From positions 1 through 64,000 of the forward strand of contig DTUY01000182.1 in the NCBI GenBank assembly GCA_012963885.1: a stretch of DNA of 64,000 nucleotides. Reading direction: 5' to 3'. The position numbers and the translations under genes were made by a program. Positions within the stretch are counted from its first letter, which is position 1; each line of letters opens with the position of its first letter. This document shows positions 26,323 through 36,265 of the stretch, piece by piece. A model generated the notes under the pieces. That model was given only the letters and a program-made list of their open reading frames with translations, ran no database searches and was not told where the DNA came from. Origin of the DNA: Candidatus Poribacteria bacterium (GTDB lineage Bacteria; Poribacteria; WGA-4E; UBA9662).

Positions 26323-28065
26323 TCAGATAGTAATTAACTGTTGCTCTCCAAATTGTGCTTGATAAAGCCTTGCATATAATCCCGAATTCGACAATAATTC
26401 TCCGTGTGTGCCAAATTCCACAATCTTACGGTCATCCAACACTATGATTCGGTCTGCATGCTTAATAGTCGCAAGTCGATGGGCTATTGTTAACGTTGTG
26501 CGTTCCCTCAGCAGGTTCTCTAAACACTCTTGAATCAACACTTCCGATTCTGTATCAACGGATGATGTAGCCTCATCAAGAATCAGGATTGGAGGATCTT
26601 TAAGGATTGCACGAGCAATTGAAATACGTTGCTTTTGACCTCCAGACAACTTGACGCCACGTTCCCCCACAACAGTATCGAAGCGGTTAGGCAAGTCCAT
26701 GATGAAATCGAAAATGTTGGCGGCTTTAGCGGCCGATTCAATTTCTACCTGTGTGGCACTAGGCTTTCCATAGCCAATGTTATCTCGGATTGTTGTGTTA
26801 AATAGAAATGTTTCCTGTGGAACCACGCCAACCTGTCTTCGTAGAGCATCAATTTGCATTTCCCTGACATCGATGTTATCAACACATACTTGCCCCACAG
26901 TTACGTCATAAAATCTCGGTACCAATCCGGCGAGTGTAGTTTTACCAACCCCGCTAGGACCGACCAAAGCCACCGTTTCTCCTGAACTTATTTGGAGATT
27001 TATGTCTGTCAGTACCTCTTCATCAATGTACTTGAAAAATACATTTTGGAATCGAATATTACCTCGGATTTTACCAACCCAAGCGCGTGGAGAAACTTTA
27101 ATTTCAGGCTCTGTGTCGAGCAAACCCATTATACGCTCACCTGCGGCCAAGGCCTTCTGTAAACGCTCATTCTCGTGACTGGCCATCTCAATGGGAATAA
27201 ACAAGCGCCACAGATATCCCAGAAATATAAACAATTGTCCAACCGTCATGTTACTAGATCCGTGTACAATTTGCCAGCTGCCATACCATAGTATCGTGGT
27301 CCAACTAGTACCTAAAGCAAACTGAACTGCGGGACTCATATATGCCCACAATCGCACACCACGAATGATTGAGTTACGATAATCAGCGCAGATCTTAACA
27401 AACCTTCTCTCTTCATAAGATTCACGAGCAAAAGTCTTAATCTCAGTAATACCTGACAGATTATCTTGCAGACGAGCGTTAATATCCGAGAGCTTTGCCC
27501 TAACATCCCGAGAAATAGATCTAAGCCTGACACCAAATTGAAATATAAGATACCCCAAAATTGGCAGTGGAAACAATGTCAACATGGCCAAACGCCAGTT
27601 CATAACAAACAGTAAAATTGTGATACCTATAAATGTCAGTGTCTGTACGATAATTGCATGCGCACTGTGAGCAAGCATATCTCGCATAGCATCTATGTCA
27701 TCCACCGTACGTGTCATTAGATCACCAGTGCTATTGTCCTTGTGGAATCGAAATGAAAGCTTCTGCAAATGGCTATAAACCTGCGTCCTGATGTCATAGA
27801 TAACCTTTTCCGCAATCTCATGCGAAAGCCATTCTGAAATCATAACTCCGATACTCTTAGCCAGATAAATTCCAATCAGGAACAGAAGAATCCAATGTAA
27901 TTGACGCAAATCACCTTGTACAATAACCCTGTCAATGACAATTCTTCCGCTAACCCAGGTAGGCACAAGATTGCCAACAGAAACAACTAACATGGCCAGA
28001 ATGGAGATAATCACACTCTTCCAATAAGGCAAAACATAACTTAACAGGCGAAGGTATAGGTTCAT
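26323..28065 (-). CDS. ABC exporter, fused permease-ATPase (multidrug/lipid type)
   Basis: 580 residues: six-helix exporter domain (about 10-300) and ATPase domain with Walker A GPSGVGKTT (369-377), signature LSGGQ (473-477), Walker B ILILDE (493-498) and TIAHRL switch. A homodimeric half-transporter in the inner membrane, class MsbA/LmrA. It resembles the exporter at 3696-5507 in layout but is clearly a different gene, with the GERGVKLSGGQKQR form of the signature. Isolated between decayed regions, so substrate cannot be inferred. Confidence 0.9.
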   Translation of the reverse strand: MNLYLRLLSYVLPYWKSVIISILAMLVVSVGNLVPTWVSGRIVIDRVIVQGDLRQLHWILLFLIGIYLAKSIGVMISEWLSHEIAEKVIYDIRTQVYSHLQKLSFRFHKDNSTGDLMTRTVDDIDAMRDMLAHSAHAIIVQTLTFIGITILLFVMNWRLAMLTLFPLPILGYLIFQFGVRLRSISRDVRAKLSDINARLQDNLSGITEIKTFARESYEERRFVKICADYRNSIIRGVRLWAYMSPAVQFALGTSWTTILWYGSWQIVHGSSNMTVGQLFIFLGYLWRLFIPIEMASHENERLQKALAAGERIMGLLDTEPEIKVSPRAWVGKIRGNIRFQNVFFKYIDEEVLTDINLQISSGETVALVGPSGVGKTTLAGLVPRFYDVTVGQVCVDNIDVREMQIDALRRQVGVVPQETFLFNTTIRDNIGYGKPSATQVEIESAAKAANIFDFIMDLPNRFDTVVGERGVKLSGGQKQRISIARAILKDPPILILDEATSSVDTESEVLIQECLENLLRERTTLTIAHRLATIKHADRIIVLDDRKIVEFGTHGELLSNSGLYARLYQAQFGEQQLITI

Positions 28066-28894
28066 TATAAGGTGATTCCAGACTTGAAAACATAATGGAA
28101 ATAATCAACATTATAGCGCAATATCACGGTATCCATAATATTCAGAAACGAACCGAGTTGTTATCTGAACTGTTTTAACTCATGTTTAATAAACAGATCA
28201 AAACCACTATGGCTGAAGAAACAATCATTGACTTTTTATATTCAAATTCGAGAGAATGCTCAAATTCAAGCCCCTGGCAAATGGTTGCTTGCAAATTTTA
28301 AAACTAAATCAATCTCAAGTGCAACACCAATTTTTGTTAATCCTGAATCAGAAACTTTACTTAGTCGGACTCAAATTAAACCAAACGTCATCTGATTGTT
28401 GCCACCAATGGGATAGTCGACCAAGCTTTGCAAACTTATAATAGTCAAAAAAATGGTGCCAAACAAATAGAGTATCTTTGGCTATGTATTAAACTGTCTA
28501 CAATCCAGGGGCTGGAAGTGGTTAACTTGGGTTCAATTCCAATCGTCAGTCCACAAGCAGGAAAAACCTTTCCCTCAGCCAATTGAGGATTAGCAAAATA
28601 GGGCGTTGAGTTAATTAAAAAGCTATGGTTATCTAGTGTTTAAAACTGTTAGCAAATCTGTTGGACAATTGACGAATATCCCCGAAGGAATCAAGCAATG
28701 TGTTAGTATTAGGGAAGCTCAGGTTCAAAGGGCAGTGATCAAAGCAATCATATTGGTTTGGCAATCCGAAGCTTTTCTTTAGGTTCAAAGACTGACGTTG
28801 TTCATCGTTGTTTAACTCAGTCCCTTCATATCTTAACATCATCGACTGCATAACCCCGATCCTATGGTAGGTAAGATATATTCTCCTGTTATCT
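28066..28894. other. 829-base stretch with only short, broken coding traces
   Basis: Short stop-free segments look protein-like on the plus strand (for example APGKWLLANFKTKSISSATP near 28260-28330 and NGAKQIEYLWLCIKLSTIQ near 28455-28510), but no start, length or family supports a gene. Probably eroded coding DNA. A minus frame at 28633-28851 is not recognisable. Confidence 0.4.
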
Positions 28895-29932
28895 CTAGGT
28901 ATTCGAATGAATAATCACCTTGTTTCGCTCAGTTGAAGCCATAACGTCTAAGGCTTGGTTAATTTCAGATAGCGGAAACCTATGAGAAATCACTAGCCCG
29001 GGATCCACAAGATCTCGCTGCATCAACCGGATGGCCTGCTGCATAGCCAGCGGATTGGTTCCAAAGCTGGCATCCATTCGGGCTTCAAGAAAGTGCATCA
29101 GACCGCCATCTAACTTGAATTCTTCCGGCGTGGTGATACCGAATACGTTCCACCGGGTACCTCGACGGAGCAGACTCACCATCAACCTCACTGCTTCGAT
29201 GGGACCAGCGGCTTCAACTACCAGATCAGGCCCATCCGGCATAATGTCGTATATAGCCTGTCTGGCATCCACTTGCTTAGGATTAACAGTATGAGTAGCC
29301 CCTAGCCGCTTAGCCGTTGACAGCGAATAATCACTCAAATCCACCGCCACCAAACGGCCGGCTCCAGCGGCTTTTGCTACCATCAAACAATAGACTCCAA
29401 TGCTGCCTGTACCAATGATAACAACATCGTCTCCTACCCGCATTTCAGATTGGTGTATAATCCCTTTCCATGCTCCACTGACCGGTTCCGTCTGACAGGC
29501 AGCATCGAAATCGATCGACGCCGGTTTATGGTACACGGTATTAGCACCGGTTAGCGTATACTCTGCGAAGCTACCTGGCCGCACATCATCGGGGCTATCT
29601 CCACCGGTAGTATACGACTGCTGACAGTAGTGAGTCATCCCCATGCGGCAATATTGACAGAGCCCACAGTATCCGCTTGGTTGGATGATTACGGCATCAC
29701 CTTCTTTAACATGAGTGACGTGAGATCCCACACCCGCCACAATCCCGGCGGGTTCATGCCCAGGAATCAAGGGGAAATTTACGTTGCGACGGATACCGCG
29801 TATCGCCTTGAAGTCGGTAGCACAAAATCCGCAGGATTGAATCTGTATTAAGACTTCACCGGGCCCCGGATCTGGAATCGGGATATCTTCCAGCAACAGA
29901 TTATTGAAGTCACGTAATATCGCTGCTAACAC
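28895..29932 (-). CDS. Zinc-dependent medium-chain dehydrogenase (sorbitol/threonine dehydrogenase-like)
   Basis: 345 residues. Catalytic zinc ligands C37 and H59-E60 (GFCATD, PGHEPAG) and the structural zinc set C89-C92-C95-C103 are intact; the NAD-binding GTGSIGV loop is at about 174. The enzyme should oxidise a secondary alcohol of a polyol or sugar derivative with NAD(P). It is divergent from the CBM-like genes by 340 bases and stands alone; in this catabolic setting a sugar or inositol-type substrate is likely but not shown. Confidence 0.9.
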   Translation of the reverse strand: MLAAILRDFNNLLLEDIPIPDPGPGEVLIQIQSCGFCATDFKAIRGIRRNVNFPLIPGHEPAGIVAGVGSHVTHVKEGDAVIIQPSGYCGLCQYCRMGMTHYCQQSYTTGGDSPDDVRPGSFAEYTLTGANTVYHKPASIDFDAACQTEPVSGAWKGIIHQSEMRVGDDVVIIGTGSIGVYCLMVAKAAGAGRLVAVDLSDYSLSTAKRLGATHTVNPKQVDARQAIYDIMPDGPDLVVEAAGPIEAVRLMVSLLRRGTRWNVFGITTPEEFKLDGGLMHFLEARMDASFGTNPLAMQQAIRLMQRDLVDPGLVISHRFPLSEINQALDVMASTERNKVIIHSNT

Positions 29933-30272
29933 ATTTTATTCCATACAAAAGGGGCAATAAACCAAGGTGATATGCCTAATTAATATTGTGTAGGTTTAGA
30001 TGGTGTCTGCCCATCATATACTACCAATATTCTTTGCGTCAAATAATTTCTATGTTCATTCATTACTATGATCAAAAAGAATCCTGAGATAACAACATTC
30101 CAAAATCCGAATGAAGACAAAAAACACCATTGTTCAATAACTCAAAGTTAAGTTTTTGACTTACAAACACCGACTGAAAGGCTCAGTTTCTCAGCAAGCA
30201 GCCAAAGTTGCAATTTTTGACAGTCCGTCATACAATAGTTTCATCATTAATGTAATAGGAGGAGCAAATCTG
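29933..30272. other. Divergent intergenic region before the CBM-like genes
   Basis: 340 bases between two divergent genes; the frame upstream of 30273 is open from 30156 but unlikely to be translated because AGGAGG directly precedes 30273. No clear -35/-10 pair was found, though regulation of both genes must lie here. Confidence 0.4.
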
Positions 30273-30923
30273 ATGTTTAACAACAAAGTATCGGTAATTT
30301 GCACAATTATCTGTTCATTGCTCTTGATTAGTATTCCAGGTTTAACCTGGGACCGTGCCATCGAAGCGGAAAAGGCTGACAAGATTGAGGCTCCGATGAT
30401 TGTTTCTGATGATGCTAAGGCCTCTGGCGGTAAGTTTATTTGGATGGAAGGGAAACCCGCTACTGGCGGTGGCGGCAAGGGCTGGGCTGAGTTTATCATC
30501 AATTTACCTAAAGCAGGAACCTATGCCCTATGGGGAAAGGTACTTGCCTGGGATGGCAATAGCGACTCCCTCTGGGTGACTTGGCAACCTGCCGATCCGA
30601 ATGAGGATGCGCAAGCCACACAGAATGTACAGTTCCGTTGGGGTGTGACACAAGGAAACGACTGGCATTGGGACCGAATCAATCATTGGTTGGATGCCGG
30701 CACGTTTGATCGTGAATGGAAATTTAACCAAACTGGTAAAACGACCCTGCGGCTAGCTGTGCGGGAAGATGCCACCATGTTGGATGTCATATTCATTACG
30801 GACAATTTATCCGCTGAGGAAGCCGAAGCTAAACCACGCACCCCTAATGCCAGTGATGCCGCTACTCCCGTTGAGGTCAAAGGGAAATTAACATCAACTT
30901 GGGCTCAGATGAAAAACCGATAG
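30273..30923 (+). CDS. Secreted carbohydrate-binding-module-like protein, copy 1
   Basis: 216 residues from the ATG at 30273, set by an AGGAGG site 10 bases upstream and by a signal peptide (about 5-24, VSVICTIICSLLLISI). The body is one beta-sandwich-like domain that starts with an E-A-E segment and carries GGKFIWMEGKPATGGGGKG, the Trp-rich WDGNSDSLWVTW and WHWDRINHWLDAG. The pattern fits CBM6/35-type or related glycan-binding domains; no catalytic domain. A tandem paralogue follows at 31011. A role in holding sugar polymers outside the cell is inferred. Confidence 0.72.
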   Translation: MFNNKVSVICTIICSLLLISIPGLTWDRAIEAEKADKIEAPMIVSDDAKASGGKFIWMEGKPATGGGGKGWAEFIINLPKAGTYALWGKVLAWDGNSDSLWVTWQPADPNEDAQATQNVQFRWGVTQGNDWHWDRINHWLDAGTFDREWKFNQTGKTTLRLAVREDATMLDVIFITDNLSAEEAEAKPRTPNASDAATPVEVKGKLTSTWAQMKNR

Positions 30924-31010
30924 CATACCATCTTGTTTGTGTGCCGTTGATTGTACGAAATTAACGGTACGCAGACACACTAAATTTTCAGAATAGAGAG
31001 AAGAAAAACA

Positions 31011-31685
31011 GTGAAAAAACTAATTGTTTTTGCCATAATCATTAGCCTTTTCTCCTTCGTATCCATCAATGGAAAGGAGATCGAAATCGCTTTGGAAGCG
31101 GAACTGGCACAAAAGATTCAAGACCCCATGATAGTTGATGATGATGACGTGGGAAAGGATGCATCCAACGGTAAGTTTATTTGGATGGAAGGAAAACCTG
31201 CTACTGGTGGTGGTGGTAAAGGCTGGGCTGAGTTTAGCATCAATTTACCTGAATCAGGAAAGTATGCCCTATGGGGACACGTTATTGCCTGGGATGGCAA
31301 TAGCGATTCTTTCTGGGTGACTTGGCAACCTGCCGATCCAGATGAGGATGCGCAAGCCACACAGAATGTACAGTTCCGTTGGGGTGTTCAACAAGGACCT
31401 GTGTGGCACTGGGATCGCATTAATCACTGGCTGGATGCCGGGACATTTGACCGCGAATGGAAATTCAAGGAAAAAGGAGAAACCGTTTTGCGGATAGCTG
31501 TGCGGGAAGATGCCACCATGTTGGATGCAATTTTTGTAACTTCCAACGTGAAGGCTAAAAATCCAGGGGAAGCGAATGTTCGACTACCAACTAAAAAGGA
31601 CATCAAGATCCAAGTTGAAGGACTTGCGGTAAATCAAAGAGGGAAAATCACCACCACTTGGGCCAGGATTAAATCTTTGCCATAG
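31011..31685 (+). CDS. Secreted carbohydrate-binding-module-like protein, copy 2
   Basis: 224 residues, GTG start with GAGAGAAG upstream, signal peptide about 1-20 (LIVFAIIISLFSFVS). Over most of its length it is nearly the same as the protein at 30273-30923: shared GKFIWMEGKPATGGGGKGWA, AWDGNSDSFWVTWQPAD and WHWDRINHWLDAGTFDREW. N and C termini differ. The high similarity of the DNA and 87-base spacing show a recent tandem duplication. Function as for copy 1; the pair could bind different glycans or form a complex. Confidence 0.75.
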   Translation: MKKLIVFAIIISLFSFVSINGKEIEIALEAELAQKIQDPMIVDDDDVGKDASNGKFIWMEGKPATGGGGKGWAEFSINLPESGKYALWGHVIAWDGNSDSFWVTWQPADPDEDAQATQNVQFRWGVQQGPVWHWDRINHWLDAGTFDREWKFKEKGETVLRIAVREDATMLDAIFVTSNVKAKNPGEANVRLPTKKDIKIQVEGLAVNQRGKITTTWARIKSLP

Positions 31686-31750
31686 TAAAGGCATTCCAAT
31701 ATAATATTGCTATCAGCAGTTGTTGTTCCATTGAAGGAAATGACAATATT

Positions 31751-32551
31751 ATGTCAATAAAACCGGAACGGGTTTTTGTAATTGGTATTGATGGTGCCAT
31801 GGGAAGTGCGGTACGTGATGGCAAAACCCCCAATATCGATGCTTTGGTAGCTGATGGTGTAGTTAGCTATTCGGCCCAAGCGGTCTTACCCTCTGCCAGC
31901 TACCAGAATTGGGGAGCACTCCTACACGGAGTAGGGGCAGAAAAACATGGGATAAACGGTGAAAATCCAATTTCCGAGGACGTTCCATGGCCCTCCTACC
32001 TCAAGGTACTACAAGAAACATATCCTAACATGACATGTGCTCTATTCAGTTGTTGGAATCCGATTAACCTACATATAATTGAACAATCGATTGAAGCACA
32101 CCGCGTTTCATTGCCGGATCCCGAACTTGCAGTTTCTGCAGCAGACTATATCCGCCAACATGTTCCGGATCTCTTTTTTATGCAGTTTGATCTGGTTGAT
32201 GCTGCTGGACATGCACATGGATACGGCTCTGAAAAATATTTCGAGCAAATTGAGATTAATGATGCCGAAATTGGTCAGGTGATTGATGCAATCAAGAATG
32301 CCGGAGTTTACGAAGACAGCCTGATTATGATTATCTCCGATCACGGAGGAATTGGAACCGGGCACGGTGGGGACGAACCGGAATGCTTGGAAATACTCTG
32401 GAGTGCCCGTGGTCCCGGCATCGCCCAAGGAATTGAACTTGGTGGTGAAATCTCAATTAAAGATACACCGGCAATTATTCTTTATACCTTTAGTGTTCCA
32501 ATACCGGATGGATATGACAGTGTCATCGCTGAAGGGGTTTTCGCCAAATAA
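31751..32551 (+). CDS. Alkaline phosphatase superfamily protein (nucleotide pyrophosphatase/phosphodiesterase type)
   Basis: 266 residues. The N terminus VFVIGIDGAMG carries the first metal Asp, FMQFDLVDAAGHAHGYG the second metal region, and ISDHGGIGTGHGG the DHG metal motif, as in type I phosphodiesterase/NPP proteins. The nucleophile (Thr/Ser) lies in a PSASYQNW-type segment where NPPs have PT-x-P-N. Hydrolysis of a phosphodiester, phosphonate or sulfate ester is expected. No signal peptide, so cytoplasmic. It follows the CBM-like pair by 65 bases. Confidence 0.8.
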   Translation: MSIKPERVFVIGIDGAMGSAVRDGKTPNIDALVADGVVSYSAQAVLPSASYQNWGALLHGVGAEKHGINGENPISEDVPWPSYLKVLQETYPNMTCALFSCWNPINLHIIEQSIEAHRVSLPDPELAVSAADYIRQHVPDLFFMQFDLVDAAGHAHGYGSEKYFEQIEINDAEIGQVIDAIKNAGVYEDSLIMIISDHGGIGTGHGGDEPECLEILWSARGPGIAQGIELGGEISIKDTPAIILYTFSVPIPDGYDSVIAEGVFAK

Positions 32552-32680
32552 TTCTGATGGGACAAAGGAAAAGCGACATTAGCCACAGGTTAAGAATCTA
32601 CATACTTGCATTCCTTTAATGTTTATATTTCGTTTTTGATCTAATCCGGTAAGCACTAAGTAATAAATGTAGGAGTTAAA

Positions 32681-34045
32681 ATGAAATCCAAAAAACCGAT
32701 TTTACTTACTGATGAGCAAATGCAGAATTTCATTGTCAACGGATATATTGTTTTCAAAACAGACTTGCCAACAGCTTTGCATCAGGAGATCTTTGAGAAA
32801 ACCGAACAGGTTTTTGAGGAAGAAGGTAATCCGGGTAATAATCTTTTGCCTCGTCTTCCGGAGATTCAAGAGATTTTTGATCATCCCCACGTTGATGGTG
32901 CGTTAACTAGTATTATGGGTGAGAATTACTTGATGCATGCGCATCGTCATTGCCATTATAATCCGCCGAAAAGTGGTGGACAGGGAATGCATAAAGACAG
33001 TTGGGCAAAGTTTCATCATCATACGAGATGGGCAATGGTCTTGTACTATCCTCAGGACACGCCACCCGAAATTGGTCCAACCGCAGTGGCTCCAGGTAGC
33101 CAATACTATAACACCAAAGCTGCTGATGGTAACGAAGTTCAACTGCATGGTGAAGCCGGTACCATTGCTATTATTCACTATGACCTCTGGCATCGCGCTA
33201 CACCCAATTTGACTGACGATAAAAAGCGTTTCATGATGAAATTTCTCTTTACACGCATGGAAGAGCCGGAAAAACCAAGTTGGGAGAACAAAACGGATCA
33301 ATGGTTATCCGACAAAGACAGTCCTGATTATCCCATGTGGCATGAGATATGGAATTGGCATCGTGGAGAACCTAATCCAATAAAAATGGATCGTCAGCAA
33401 TCTATTAGTGAGCTTATTGAGAACCTTCAAAGCGAAGACGAGTCTACTTGCCTCCGATCAGCCTACGCCCTTGGTGGAAGTGGTCAATCGGCAATCCCAA
33501 ATTTAGTTGATACCCTGCAAAACGAGTCAAAAACTGTACGTCGAAATGTCACTTATGCGCTGAGTTCAATGAACCAAGTGGCTGTTCCAGCATTAATTGA
33601 AGCTACCAAAGATACAAATGCGAATGTACGTGCCGGTGTGACGGACGCACTCGGTGATATCAGTTTGAAAGCGCAAGATGCAACTTCAGTACTAATCGAT
33701 GCCGCAACGGATTCTGATACAACTGTTCGTCAATTATCAACTGATGCATTGGGGCTAGTTGGTCAAAAATCTTCCGCCGCGGTACCTGTGCTAGCCGGCA
33801 ATTTACAGGATTCTGACGATTGGGTTCGGCGAAATGCATCACTTGCATTGGCCAGACTTGGGTCACATGCAGAAGAGGCGGTTCCTGATTTAAAATCAGC
33901 ACTGAAGGATGAGAATCGTTATGTTTGTGCTAATTCTCTGGAAGCAATGAAGCGAATCAATACCCCTAAGTCGGAAACAGCGGTGCTTGACTTTCTAATA
34001 ACTTCGCGTTGGTGTCCTATTACGAGCAAAAAAAGTACATTTTAG
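32681..34045 (+). CDS. Phytanoyl-CoA dioxygenase-family protein fused to HEAT repeats
   Basis: 454 residues. The N-terminal 190 form a PhyH Fe(II)/2-oxoglutarate dioxygenase: facial triad H104-x-D106 (GMHKDSW) and H171 (DLWHRA), with R183 for 2-oxoglutarate. From about 235 to 430 come at least five HEAT/PBS-lyase-type repeats (A-x-x-LG, VR-N-x-x-LAL), then a short C-terminal LDFLITSRWCPITSK. Hydroxylation of a small molecule bound via the HEAT scaffold is an inference. Start supported by TAGGAG before the ATG. Another PhyH is at 56413 and a broken one at 34305-34884. Confidence 0.85.
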   Translation: MKSKKPILLTDEQMQNFIVNGYIVFKTDLPTALHQEIFEKTEQVFEEEGNPGNNLLPRLPEIQEIFDHPHVDGALTSIMGENYLMHAHRHCHYNPPKSGGQGMHKDSWAKFHHHTRWAMVLYYPQDTPPEIGPTAVAPGSQYYNTKAADGNEVQLHGEAGTIAIIHYDLWHRATPNLTDDKKRFMMKFLFTRMEEPEKPSWENKTDQWLSDKDSPDYPMWHEIWNWHRGEPNPIKMDRQQSISELIENLQSEDESTCLRSAYALGGSGQSAIPNLVDTLQNESKTVRRNVTYALSSMNQVAVPALIEATKDTNANVRAGVTDALGDISLKAQDATSVLIDAATDSDTTVRQLSTDALGLVGQKSSAAVPVLAGNLQDSDDWVRRNASLALARLGSHAEEAVPDLKSALKDENRYVCANSLEAMKRINTPKSETAVLDFLITSRWCPITSKKSTF

Positions 34046-34304
34046 AAGTAAAAGATCCAACTGATATAAGTGGTAAATGCTCAATCTGGCGGATTGAGTT
34101 TGAAGCCCGAAACTGACTAGACTGGAACAAACGCAGGGTTTAAAATCTGTCGGCCATTCCCACCTGGGAACCTTCAGATTTAGACAACGCATTCGGTGAG
34201 AAACAACACGGCGATGAGTACTTTCAGGTACCTGACTTATTGAAGGTGCAAATAACCGACTTCAATTCATGCCTTGCAATATAATTCTCAGCGCCTCTTT
34301 GAAC

Positions 34305-34884
34305 TCAAGTGCTTACTTGATAATGAAATCGCAGCGTCACACGCATTGCCCCGTTTTTGACCGTTTGCTCGTCGATGTGGATTCTTAAATGATTGTTCGC
34401 TTATAATAGTCTTTTCCAAAATTCATCTAGAGCATGCTAACATGGAGGTAGCCGAATTAGTACCGGTGTCCCTCGAGGTTGAATTCTCGGTTTTCAGGTA
34501 GCTCAAGAACAAAGAAAGTATCTTGGTACCATCCGATCTGATGGTCACTATTGGCAACTTTGTCGAACAGGGTTCCGATGCTAAAGTGCACGGCTGGTTC
34601 GCCCAGCGTTGTCTCCAGTACCTTTAGGATCACAGGATGTCGAGTAAACGACAATCCGTCTTAGCAGACAGCATATAAAAATCCCAGAGCAACCAGACTG
34701 TACCCTTAGCCCAAGTCAACAGCTTATCGGCAGGCCGTTTGTAAATTTGACCTGAGACACTCTTTGACTGTCTTGCCTAGATGTCCGCGGAATTCGACTA
34801 TCTCCTGTTCCGAGAATACGCCTTCCATAGTGACATACCCTGCGTCTTCAGAGTATCGACCACTTCAGTCAGTGAATAGCCCAT
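34305..34884 (-). pseudogene. Phytanoyl-CoA dioxygenase pseudogene
   Basis: Read on the minus strand from ATG 34884: LTEVVDTLKTQG in one frame, then YVTMEGVFSEQEIVEFRGHL in the next, then RHPVILKVLETTLGEPAVHF and DHQIGWYQDTFF in a third, and finally HIDEQTVKNGAMRV in a fourth segment near 34310-34370. In order these are the N-terminal domain, core and iron-ligand region (H-x-D, in WYQDTFF the His is already lost) of a PhyH protein. At least three frame breaks and stops; clearly dead. The remaining 34046-35212 shows no other gene. Confidence 0.7.
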
Positions 34885-35212
34885 TTTCACCTTTTTTTCG
34901 TTCGTATTCTCAGGCGATATGCAGAACTTAATTATTTTATCAACGGAGAAACAAACATTAAGCCAACTTAGGCTTGAATGCTATATCATTAGACTTGTGC
35001 TAAAATTAAAATACAATCCCAATTATGCGTTTATAAAGGTGATTGAAGGACGCGTTGTGCAGAGGCTTAGCAAATTAGTTGGACTCAGCCTACATTTTGT
35101 TGAAGATAAATAAATTTGCATTTGTTGCCACTTAGGTATTTGAATTTATCCTATCAGCAACTCGCAATTACTGAAGTGTTCCTGCAGCTCATAACAGTAG
35201 AAGGGTTCAAAA
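34885..35212. other. Intergenic stretch upstream of the TolB-like gene
   Basis: No gene is supported. A 64-codon plus-strand frame (34919-35113) has no recognisable motif. It holds the promoter region of the TolB-like gene, but no convincing hexamer pair was identified. Confidence 0.35.
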
Positions 35213-36265
35213 ATGAGAATCAAAAATCTGTTTGGCATCGCTGTCGTTGTCATGGCAACATATTTTGCTGCCGATTGGGTCAACGGCCAATCTGAAGGCA
35301 AAGGGGAAATTGTGTTTGCCGCTCGAAAACCATTTCGAAATCTCAACGGTTTTCGGATAACAACCGAAACGCTTCGAAGCGCGAACCGAAAGAATTGGTG
35401 GGAATTTTATGCTTACAATATCTGCACTATTAATCCAGATGGAACGGATTTGAAACAACTAACCGATGATGATATCAGTCGACGACCGCGCTGGTCTCCC
35501 AACGGAAATTGGATTGCATATGTTTCCGGTTTGGATTTCAAAGAATCGCTGGTAGTTATGAAACCGGATGGTACAAATAATAAAGAATTGTTGAAGCGAC
35601 AGTACCGAATAATTGATTTTTGGTGGTCGCCCGATAGCCAGACACTTCTAGTTGCACTGGAAGTGGACAGACCAAGGGATCCAATCGAGAACGTTGTCGT
35701 CACGCTTAAAGGGGGTAAGGAAGGCCGAAGACGGATGCCAAGATGGACCGAGGGGTGGTACCATTGGAACGCAAATTCTGAAGTGGTTAAACCAAAACAA
35801 AAGCTTATTAAAGCACTTCCCAAAGAAGTCAGTTGGCCCGAATGGTCACCTGATGGAAATTGGATTGCATTTGTGACAGACAATTTACTGGCGATAGCTG
35901 AAGTTGAAACAACAGGTGCCACAGGTGTGTGGTTTCAACAATATTCTGAACCTGTGTGTCAAAAAATCGAGAAATGGTCGCCATCTGGAGATCGCATTCT
36001 TTTTTACACTAAAGTCAAAGATAATAAGCCAGGAGAGATATGTGTTGCCTCTATTAATCAAGGTAAATTTGTGGAGATTGTTAATTTGAGTATGATGCCA
36101 GGTTGGGATGCAACATGGAGTCCAGATGGGGATTGGGTTGCATTTATCTCTCGTGATCAAAGACAACGCCGAGTAAATCAGATATTCGTTATGGATACGT
36201 TTACAGGTCAAGTTGATCAAATTACCTTCACAAATTATGACCATTTCGATACTCACTGGAAATAA
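35213..36265 (+). CDS. Secreted TolB-like beta-propeller (PD40/WD40-like) protein
   Basis: 350 residues with a signal peptide (about 1-25, FGIAVVVMATYFAADWVNG) and repeated blades of the form NPDGTDLKQLTDD, RWSPNGNWIAY, EWSPDGNWIAF and TWSPDGDWVAF. This is the PD40 repeat of TolB and related periplasmic propellers. It is a bare propeller without the TolB N-terminal alpha/beta domain, so a peptidoglycan/outer-membrane Tol role is unlikely; a periplasmic sensor or binding role is possible. Stands alone. Confidence 0.82.
   Translation: MRIKNLFGIAVVVMATYFAADWVNGQSEGKGEIVFAARKPFRNLNGFRITTETLRSANRKNWWEFYAYNICTINPDGTDLKQLTDDDISRRPRWSPNGNWIAYVSGLDFKESLVVMKPDGTNNKELLKRQYRIIDFWWSPDSQTLLVALEVDRPRDPIENVVVTLKGGKEGRRRMPRWTEGWYHWNANSEVVKPKQKLIKALPKEVSWPEWSPDGNWIAFVTDNLLAIAEVETTGATGVWFQQYSEPVCQKIEKWSPSGDRILFYTKVKDNKPGEICVASINQGKFVEIVNLSMMPGWDATWSPDGDWVAFISRDQRQRRVNQIFVMDTFTGQVDQITFTNYDHFDTHWK

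Noticed and set aside
32903-33301. 132-codon minus-strand frame opposite PhyH-HEAT
   Set aside because: Antisense shadow created by codon bias in the PhyH core.
34470-34500. tRNA-like T-arm sequence (GAGGTTGAATTCTC)
   Set aside because: No acceptor, D or anticodon arm can be fitted around it; it is part of the PhyH pseudogene.
35413-35922. 169-codon minus-strand frame opposite the TolB-like gene
   Set aside because: Fully antisense to a well-supported propeller gene with a signal peptide; it has no motif of its own.
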